A stretch of 64,000 nucleotides of DNA, taken from NCBI GenBank assembly GCA_020152595.1, contig JAIGNY010002143.1:121001-185000 (forward strand), in the 5' to 3' direction. The position numbers were made by a program, and so were the translations under genes. Source of the stretch: Chiridota heheva. Taxonomy: Eukaryota > Echinodermata > Holothuroidea > Apodida > Chiridotidae. Numbering within the stretch: position 1 is the first letter of the stretch; each line of letters begins with the position of its first letter. Under the pieces are notes generated by a model. It had not been told where the DNA came from. It saw only the letters and a list, made by a program, of their open reading frames with translations, and did no database searches. This document shows, one piece after another, positions 57,660-64,000 of this stretch.

Positions 57660-57985
57660 GTCCACATGATGAATAACTCCGGCTATAAATTTTCAGTCTA
57701 TTGCCCTTAAAATCACCCGAGTTTGAATAACTCACTGATGAAAACATCCTTTTGCAATCCAAAGCATTCCTCTGCCACAAGTTACACGCTTATTTGGCCT
57801 GGCAGCAACCCTTCTTTTGTTTGCATTCAGTGTATAATAACTGATGCCTAAAATCACTAGGTTATCTGTGATGAGTTTCTTAATTGCTGCTTGCAGAGTC
57901 TAAAAGTCATACCCGCAGAAATGGAGGTTCTTGTGGGTGAAAAAACTGAAACATTTAAAGCGAGAATTGGGCATAATGATGAAAA
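57660..57985 (-). repeat. Dispersed repeat H, copy 2 (reverse)
   Basis: The end GCAGAGTCTAAAAGTCATAC CCGCAGAAATGGAGG...CGAGAATTGGGCATAATG is the reverse complement of 54425-54540. The other side (ATGAATAACTCCGGCTATAA...GAATAACTCACTGATGAAAA) matches the tandem block at 54653-55065 reversed. Confidence 0.75.
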
Positions 57986-58661
57986 ATAGTCAACTTATTT
58001 TGCACTAAAATTAAGCAGTATAATATGGTTATAACAATGGCTGACCATTATGCAATAATGAGACAAACCAAAATAAAGCCTTGATTCCCGTAAATTTTCA
58101 TTTTTATAAATATGGTAAAGAGGAGTATAACGGAAAAAATATCAACATGATTTTTACACCAAATTGTTTCTTTAACAGTCCTCTACAATATATAACAAAA
58201 TGAAAATTCACCGGAATATTCCTTAAATGTAAAATTGCTTAAAGTTTCTTAATACATTAATGTTAGCAGCTAAACTACTTGGTAGGGGAAATATCCCCCA
58301 TACCCCTAAAACAATTGTCCATTTGATGTATTATGAAACTTTTGGACCATAAAAAAATTAGTAATAAATAATCTTTTTCCTTGGTCTTAATGGAGAGTAC
58401 AAATATATATTCTATTGCACATTTGTTAAACTGTTACTAATTGACCATTTGTTGCAGATTGACCACAGGGAGAGCATGACTCAAAAAAGCTATAGCTGAA
58501 TGTTTGGCATATGCAATGACTCACAGCTTTTTATTAGTAAATTAAAATTAATTGGAACGAGGATTGTAGCCAAATGTATTTATTGCTGCAGAAATAAGTC
58601 GCAGATGGTCGTTAGCAGCTGAGTCATAGATCAAGACAACTCCTTATCTTTGCAATTAAAA
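57986..58661. other. Non-coding spacer
   Basis: AT-rich; nothing recognisable. Confidence 0.3.
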
Positions 58662-58776
58662 TGAGAAAGCTACTATTATTACTATTATCATTATTATTAT
58701 TATTATTATTATCATTATTATTATATTATTATAATTATAATCATAATTATAATTATAATTATAATTTTAATTTTAA

Positions 58777-58871
<95 letters not shown>

Positions 58872-58930
58872 GTAGATGCTTATATAGCGCTTATATTGAG
58901 AACAAAACTAACGCTTTACATTATTGGGTA
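58662..58930. repeat. (ATT)n microsatellite with retroelement-like tail
   Basis: About 200 bp of TTA/TTATCA/ATT units is followed by GATGCTTATATAGCGCTTAT...AACGCTTTACATT. The TATAGCGCTT and GCTTTACA words are typical of the 3' ends of some invertebrate LINEs or SINEs, read in reverse. The 122-codon plus frame is an artefact of the tract. Confidence 0.8.
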
Positions 58931-59246
58931 AAAAGGTGTGTTTTCAATTACTACCTTTGGAGATTAGGAAGCTATTGCAAATATAAGAAACTTCTATACA
59001 TGTCTTACCTTAATATGCTTCAAATTTAGTTTATCGCTGATCAGAGTGAGTGGTCAAGCTCACTAGGAGAGGGAAATGTCCCCATCACTCTATGAAGCGG
59101 ATATTTTGTGACTTTATGATTTTCTGAGATACCGCTAGATTTGTCAATTTGTAAATGTTGCAAAATTTTAAATAATTTTCCTTACGTTTTACCAATATTC
59201 TCAGTTAATTGCTAAAAATGTTTACAATTTTACCTCCCAACCAGAA
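58931..59246. other. Non-coding spacer
   Basis: AT-rich with no feature. Confidence 0.3.
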
Positions 59247-59390
59247 AGTTTGTTTGATAAGAGTTTAACGGCACCACAACAGCAAGGGTCAAGTTGTGCC
59301 TGAGAGGTTACATCATTCCAGAGGTAGGAAGGAGAGTAAATAGGGGGAAATTGAGAGAAACACGAGAACTAAAAGCCAGAGAGCTGGGAA
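59247..59390. repeat. Dispersed repeat E, copy 2
   Basis: Matches 12316-12464 from AGTTTGTTTGATAAGAGTTT to AGCCAGAGAGCTGGGAA with about 90% agreement by eye. Confidence 0.8.
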
Positions 59391-59590
59391 GCATGCATGC
59401 AACTGGCACAAAGTAAAATCCTCTCAACGGGCAATTTCCCCCGACACCGCCAATGGTTCCTGAACAACTGTCTGGGACCTCAGGTGCCGCAGATTGCTAC
59501 ATTTTCGACCCATGTCCTACTGTTCTTTCAACACCACCGCACAGGAGGTGGCATCAACATTAAAGGTATATGGACAGGTACAAATGTTTT
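59391..59590 (+). other. GC-rich open segment of unknown nature
   Basis: A plus frame from ATG at 59397 reads MQLAQSKILSTGNFPRHRQW, then FLNNCLGPQVPQIATFSTHV, and stays open to a possible donor ATTAAAG/GTATATGG. It is much richer in GC than its surroundings and directly abuts repeat E. It could be an exon or, more likely, part of a larger mobile element whose end is repeat E. No homology recognised. Confidence 0.3.
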
Positions 59591-60319
59591 CTATTCAACC
59601 ACTAACTGAAAAGAGCATTCAATTCTAAGTTGAATAGTCTTTGAATTTTCAAAATAGCGTGTGTAGTTTTCAAATTATTAGTAATCAAAGTTTGATCATT
59701 TTTTTAATTTATTGAAGGAAAAAATGTTGAAGAAAATGCCCCAAGATGCTTTTGTTTTTCTTTATAATTCTTCCCTCAATATCAGACCTTGAAAATGTTG
59801 GAACTGCCTTCTCCAACTTCAAATTATGAGGCCTGGCAGGGTAAGGAAAAGATCAAATCCACTTTATTAAAATTACCTTCACTTTTTCAAAAAGAAATAA
59901 GATAAGATCAATTTATTTCGTACACAACAAAATATGGAAATTTGTCGTCCTTGTAGCAAAACATACAAAAATATTTAAAAAGAAATATAAATATAAAAGT
60001 TATATTTAAAGAAAAACAGTAAATAACAGAGGGTTATAAAAAAGAGAAGAGAATAAAGACTAAGTCTCGTACGTCCATCAAAAAAGTTACACAAAAATGT
60101 GCATATTTGACACAAATTTTCAAAAAGCTGTAAAATGGCAAATTTTACAGATTTTGACAAAATGTTTTGCTTGCTTCATGGTTTTTAGGGAATTTCAAAT
60201 CATTTTAGTTAATGTTGCCTCTATTAAATCATATACCTTTAAATATACGACTAAAAACAAACATAAATATTAGTGTGAATTTGGCATAAGTGATGATAGA
60301 AAAAGATATTGATGATTAC
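59591..60319. other. Putative intron sequence
   Basis: AT-rich intron after the exon at 60320-60379 (minus sense), beginning GTAATCATC. Nothing else. Confidence 0.35.
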
Positions 60320-60379
60320 CCGATCGTCATCCTTATCAGCAGCTGAGGCATCATGGGTAAATGTCCCAAAGATTGATGG
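60320..60379 (-). CDS. Putative second coding exon (20 codons)
   Basis: On the minus strand a strong acceptor (TTATTATCTTTCCAG) and the donor GATCGG/GTAATC enclose exactly 60 nt, phase 0 to 0, reading PSIFGTFTHDASAADKDDDR. The other two frames contain stops or shift out of phase. It lies 272 bp downstream of the start-codon exon at 60652-60753, which ends in phase 0, so the two join cleanly. The acidic run at the end suggests a cytosolic, flexible segment. The protein is not recognised. Confidence 0.5.
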
Positions 60380-60651
60380 CTGGAAAGATAATAAAGATAA
60401 ACATGAAAACATCTGCACAAAATGCATATTTTTGATATGTCAAAACACACATTTGTGGAGGAGAGGGAAAACAAGACAAAAACTACAGTAGCACTGTGTG
60501 TATAAGAATGCATACAAAAGCATCCGCTAGCTGACACCACAATATTTCTATAAATATGCATCAATAACTCACAGAACTACATTTACTAAATCATTGAATA
60601 GTTCATAAGGTACTACATAGTAGAGAATGGTTTAACATATGCTTCACTCAC

Positions 60652-60753
60652 CTTCTTAATTTGCATAATCAATCCAAACATTTCTAACTTAATCCAATAC
60701 CGCTTCTTAGCGGCAACCCTCTCTAGGGTTTTAAAAGACTGTTTACGTTCCAT
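60652..60753 (-). CDS. Putative first coding exon of a minus-strand gene
   Basis: ATG at 60753 is the first in-frame ATG, with purine at -3 and G at +4 (GTGAAATGG). It opens MERKQSFKTLERVAAKKRYW, then IKLEMFGLIMQIKK (34 codons), up to a consensus donor (AAGAAG/GTGAGT), phase 0. The peptide is strongly basic and lacks a signal peptide, so the N-terminus is probably cytosolic. A good acceptor lies at 61247 (TTTTTCTTTGCTTTAG), so the exon may extend to 61246 with a 5' UTR containing the degenerate tandem repeat at 60805-61190. Joined with the exons at 60320 and 50345 it gives about 96 codons in frame. I do not recognise the family. Confidence 0.5.
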
Positions 60754-60804
60754 TTCACAAAATACACAAAACAAAACACAGCAATGATATTCCACAAAAC
60801 AAAC

Positions 60805-61190
60805 AAGTTAATCTTCTCAAGATGGATTCTTTCGCATATTCCTACGACTGTAAACATATAACTTCAAATATTTTTCACACTTCCTGTCAATGGTATCCTC
60901 CAAAATGTTTACCTCCAGACAATTATCAAGATTGATTCTTTTGCATACTTGTATGTTAACTTACAACGCAACAATTTTTATAATTTCTGCTAACCACATC
61001 TTCAAAAAAGTTAATCCTCTGACTGTTCCAAGATTGACTCTTCTACATATGTACTCATAGATATGTAAACTTGGAAACTTTCACAATTTCAACTAAAGGC
61101 ATCTTCGAAACAGTTATCTTCTGACCATTTCAAGATCTGACTCTTTTACATATTGCAAACTTAAGAGCACAATATTTTTCACAACTCCTT
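60805..61190. repeat. Degenerate ~100-bp tandem repeat, about four copies
   Basis: Successive blocks share AGTTAATCTTCTnnnnnnTT, TCAAGATTGACTCTTTTACA, a CATA(T)..GTAAACTTA(C) stretch, then TTTTTCACA(A)TTTC and ATCnTC(A)AAA. Individual copies are only loosely similar, so this is an old expansion. It sits directly upstream of the putative start codon at 60753, in the presumed 5' UTR or promoter. Confidence 0.6.
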
Positions 61191-61754
61191 GCTTGCATAT
61201 TTACTTTCTTCTCTTTAAAGGTAAAGCTCTTTTCTCTCTCACCCACCTAAAGCAAAGAAAAACAGTTCCACATCCAATTAAGACACCAACAAAATGAATT
61301 TACATGCTACTCCTGATAGATATGATGGAGCCAACACAGCTGTCGGTTTGCTATAACAAGTATAATTTACGATCAATTACAAGCTATTCAGGAAACCATG
61401 AATAACATTTCTGAGTAACAATAGATCAGTGTTTATTGCTTTAAGTCAAATGTTAACAACTTCCTAATGATTTTTCGCCACATATTGCTGTGTTTATGAG
61501 ATTTTGGTCACTACTGTTTGGGTTTTTGTTTTTCCAGAGATTTGCCAAGTTATTTTTCTGTCAAAATACAGCTCAGTATTGGTGCCAGATTTTCTACAAC
61601 TGTAAAATGACTCAACAGACACAACAGAATACATTATTTTTTAATACCTTTCTCTTTAAGTACGTATTAGAGGCCTGGGGAAATTACTGGTTGATTATTT
61701 TTAAACAAGTGACAAAAGTTCCAGTCAGGCATCATTTACAATTACTTTCCTGGA
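61191..61754. other. Upstream region of the minus-strand gene model
   Basis: Contains the acceptor-like site at 61247. A 92-codon plus frame (61490-61768), part of which lies behind a good plus acceptor (GGGTTTTTGTTTTTCCAG), reads RFAKLFFCQNTAQYWCQIFY. No donor follows, so it is not called. Confidence 0.3.
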
Positions 61755-61900
61755 ATAGCATAGCATAGCATAGCATAGCATAGCATAGCATAGCAAGGTT
61801 TAACGTCCCGAAAGCATCCAGTGCTGGACATAATATCAAGACGGCCACGGCCTTTGATAACCAGTTGTGAACTCACTGGTTGGAGACCCACCGGGATACG
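61755..61900. repeat. (TAGCA)n and SINE-related segment, copy 2
   Basis: About eight TAGCA pentamers (61755-61794) lead into AAGGTTTAACGTCCCGAAAG and the SINE-related module matching 26650-26768, ending GGAGACCCACCGGG. The pentamer looks like an expansion of the element's own AGCATAGCA end. Confidence 0.85.
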
Positions 61901-63036
61901 GACCCAAAATGCCATTCATTTGAGAGAAATATTTGAAAAAAAAGCAATGAAATTCTAATAAGTGTAGCCCATAGTATTCTATGTTTAGATTAATTTATAT
62001 TTAAATATTACAGACATAAAGAAAAACATCTACAGCATTCCAGACAAAAAAATTTTGTCTGTGTGATACCTAAGACTTTCAAAAATATCTCACCGACTTT
62101 GAATTCATTCAATCTAAATTGGATGATACATTTATAACTTCCAAGGGGAAATTAATCCGAAGGACACTTTCTCTCACTAAACTGTCTGCTGTTGCTTAGC
62201 TAATTCGAAGAAAAGAATCTGACTCGGTTTGACATCACCACTTAAATTCCTTTGTTAAATCAATAATGACATATCTCTAAGAAAACACTTTAATATCCTC
62301 CAAAAATCTCCCTTTTCAAATAACACCAAACTTCTGGTCGTTTTCTATCTAAAAGCATAAATATCTATACAAAAAATCATACCCTAGCACAAGTTAGACT
62401 GAGTGAAACATATTTCACAATGGCAATCTTAGAATTACCAATGAAAGCCTCAATTCAATTGTATAGGGTTGCATGTACAATCATAATACCATACGATCTA
62501 TAACATACAATTACAAAGGACTTTCTCAGAAGTCTGCCAGCTAAATGCTCAAGGCCACAGAGGTACCAGCAAAATCTTCAAAACAATAACTCATTATGAA
62601 GATGATTTGAGACAAAAGGGAATCTTCCCTCATTTACTTGCTGTATGTAAGCAGTCTTAGGAAAAATTACATAAATTTTCTTTTTCATTTATACCAAAAT
62701 ATACTCTATACAGTCCAGAAGCATGCCTATTAACAGGAACATTTATAACACACAAGATTATTGAAGTCATGCAGCCCTATTGTTCAGATGTTGCGATAAA
62801 ATGTCATAGTTTCTAATTTATGTACTTGAAATATTATAAATCATTGTGTTGAAAAACATTTCAATTTTTAAAATGGCCGTTTTGTGCCTAAAAGCCTAGC
62901 TCTATTGTCTATTTTATCTAATATTTCGAAAACAGCATTGTGAACATATCAAATGGAAGTGGAAAAGTTGTAGCCACGACAGTAATGAAGGTATTTTCAC
63001 ATTAGTTGTTATGCTCCTTAAAATTTGAAACAGTCA
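61901..63036. other. Non-coding with a dispersed-repeat remnant
   Basis: 62820-63010 resembles 51890-52230 (GCCTAAAAGCCTAGCTCTAT, AAAACAGCATTGTGAACATA, AAATGGAAGTGG). The rest is AT-rich with no supported gene. Confidence 0.35.
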
Positions 63037-63067
63037 GACCCGACCTGATATATAAGCAGGTCGGGTC
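63037..63067. repeat. 11-bp inverted repeat
   Basis: GACCCGACCTG and CAGGTCGGGTC are perfect complements separated by nine A/T-rich bases. No T run follows, so it is not a classical terminator. Confidence 0.8.
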
Positions 63068-64000
63068 AGATTTGTTCCCTTTATTTTCTTTATTCTAAAA
63101 ACCACAAGTAATTAGGATCAAATTTCCTTTCATCAATGGCTCCATTCTACTAGGTCTCCTAGTTGGTCTTGGGTTGGTGTGGAAGTTGGTGTTGAGTATC
63201 AAATTAACAGTGGATGAGTCCTTATTGTGTGGTTGAATGCTTATTTTAATTAAAATAGTGGTCTTATTATTTGCTACATTAAGTTTGTGGCTATGATTTG
63301 CTGGAACAATTTTTTAAGGAGAAGGACAAGTCATGAAAAGTTTTAAGTTTCTCACAGCAAAGATATTTTTCCCAGACGTATTTCATATGTAAAAAATGTA
63401 ACATTGCATAAGGCTTTTTAGGATAGCAAAGGATCATGGGAAATATCACAAAATGGCGGCTTCCATGTAGCAAAATGTTCCCATTAATAAGAACATTTAT
63501 GTTCCCATTAATAGGCATGCTACCGGACTGCTATACTTGGCCTTGAAATGGCCTTGAAATAGTAACTAGTTTATTTACCAAGTTAAGAACGATAAAAGTC
63601 GGACAATATTTTTTTTTTTTTTGATGCATGCAAAATTTGTGATGCATAAATGGAGACAGCTCAATGTGCAACTCTTGATATTTCTTACATTCATTCTTCC
63701 AATGATGAGAATGTCTCCATCTTCCAATGTAAGATGGTCATTAGGGAAATTTTAAATCCAATTTTTTTTTGTCTGAATGATATTAAACAAACCTCAACAG
63801 TGAACTCCACCTCGTGTTCTGCTTTATCACAAGTATGCATAAAATATGCAGATCAAAACCTGAAAATTTTAAAAAGACCAATTTTGCCCATTTTCAATGG
63901 GGCTTCCGTTTGACTATTTTCATGTTCCTATGCAACTTAGCTTATATTGCCTTGCACATACCTGTAAAAAAGGCACTGCCATCAAAATGGTAATAAATAA
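63068..64000. other. Non-coding to window edge
   Basis: Contains a direct duplication ATGTTCCCATTAATA (63475 and 63499) and a T run (63609-63621). A plus frame at 63650-63913 begins METAQCATLDISYIHSSNDE. It lacks splice support and ends in a CAATGGGGCTTCCG word that looks like a repeat. Confidence 0.3.

Noticed and set aside
58661..59029. 122-codon plus frame rich in L, Y and N
   Set aside because: It is the ATT microsatellite translated.
61490..61768. Plus-strand exon after GGGTTTTTGTTTTTCCAG
   Set aside because: The acceptor is good but no usable donor occurs before the frame runs into the TAGCA repeat.

Overview
The window is AT-rich eukaryotic DNA, nearly all non-coding. It has tandem arrays with units from 2 to about 105 bp, many small inverted-repeat (MITE-like) transposons, tRNA-derived SINEs and one LINE 3' end. 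There is no bacterial-style gene packing. The longest open frames are the tandem arrays read through in several frames, so they are not genes. The repeat style and the possible 7TM and SEA-domain exons suggest a marine invertebrate, perhaps an echinoderm such as a sea cucumber. That is an impression, not a demonstration.

The few coding signals are short exons with splice consensus, mostly on the minus strand. The best set lies at the right: a start exon (60652-60753), a 20-codon exon (60320-60379) and a 42-codon exon (50345-50470). All are phase 0 and join in frame. Further minus-strand exons at 22126-22291 (resembling the C-terminal half of a SEA domain) and 10796-10866 may belong to the same gene, which would then exceed 50 kb, or to a second gene. 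Weaker exons lie at 20.7, 19.9 and 9.7 kb. Two more minus-strand pieces at 2.7 and 5.4-5.8 kb look like 7TM-receptor fragments; the second needs a frame change. Plus-strand candidates are a possible first exon in a CpG-rich patch (27127-27205) and an exon-like frame inside an antisense intron (53268-53461).

Layout: 0-6 kb has a 32-bp minisatellite, TA tracts and the 7TM pieces. 6-20 kb is MITE-rich. 21.5-22 kb is a 25-bp array. 23 kb holds a duplicated CRE-bearing block. 27-29.4 kb is a CpG-rich patch followed by a 71-bp satellite. 30-44 kb has SINEs, palindromic MITEs, a LINE fragment nested in a MITE, and 13-bp and 17-bp arrays. 47.8-48.3 kb is a transposon built of AGCTTGC-type modules. 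50-61 kb is the 5' part of the minus-strand gene model with further repeats in its introns. 61-64 kb is mostly repeat fragments.

The most unusual observation is a pair of 24- and 26-bp palindromes (10445-10468 and 41963-41988). Each sits inside another repeat family, each is flanked by a perfect 7-bp target duplication, and each has an unfilled paralogue in this window. They look like transposon ends with the interior removed.
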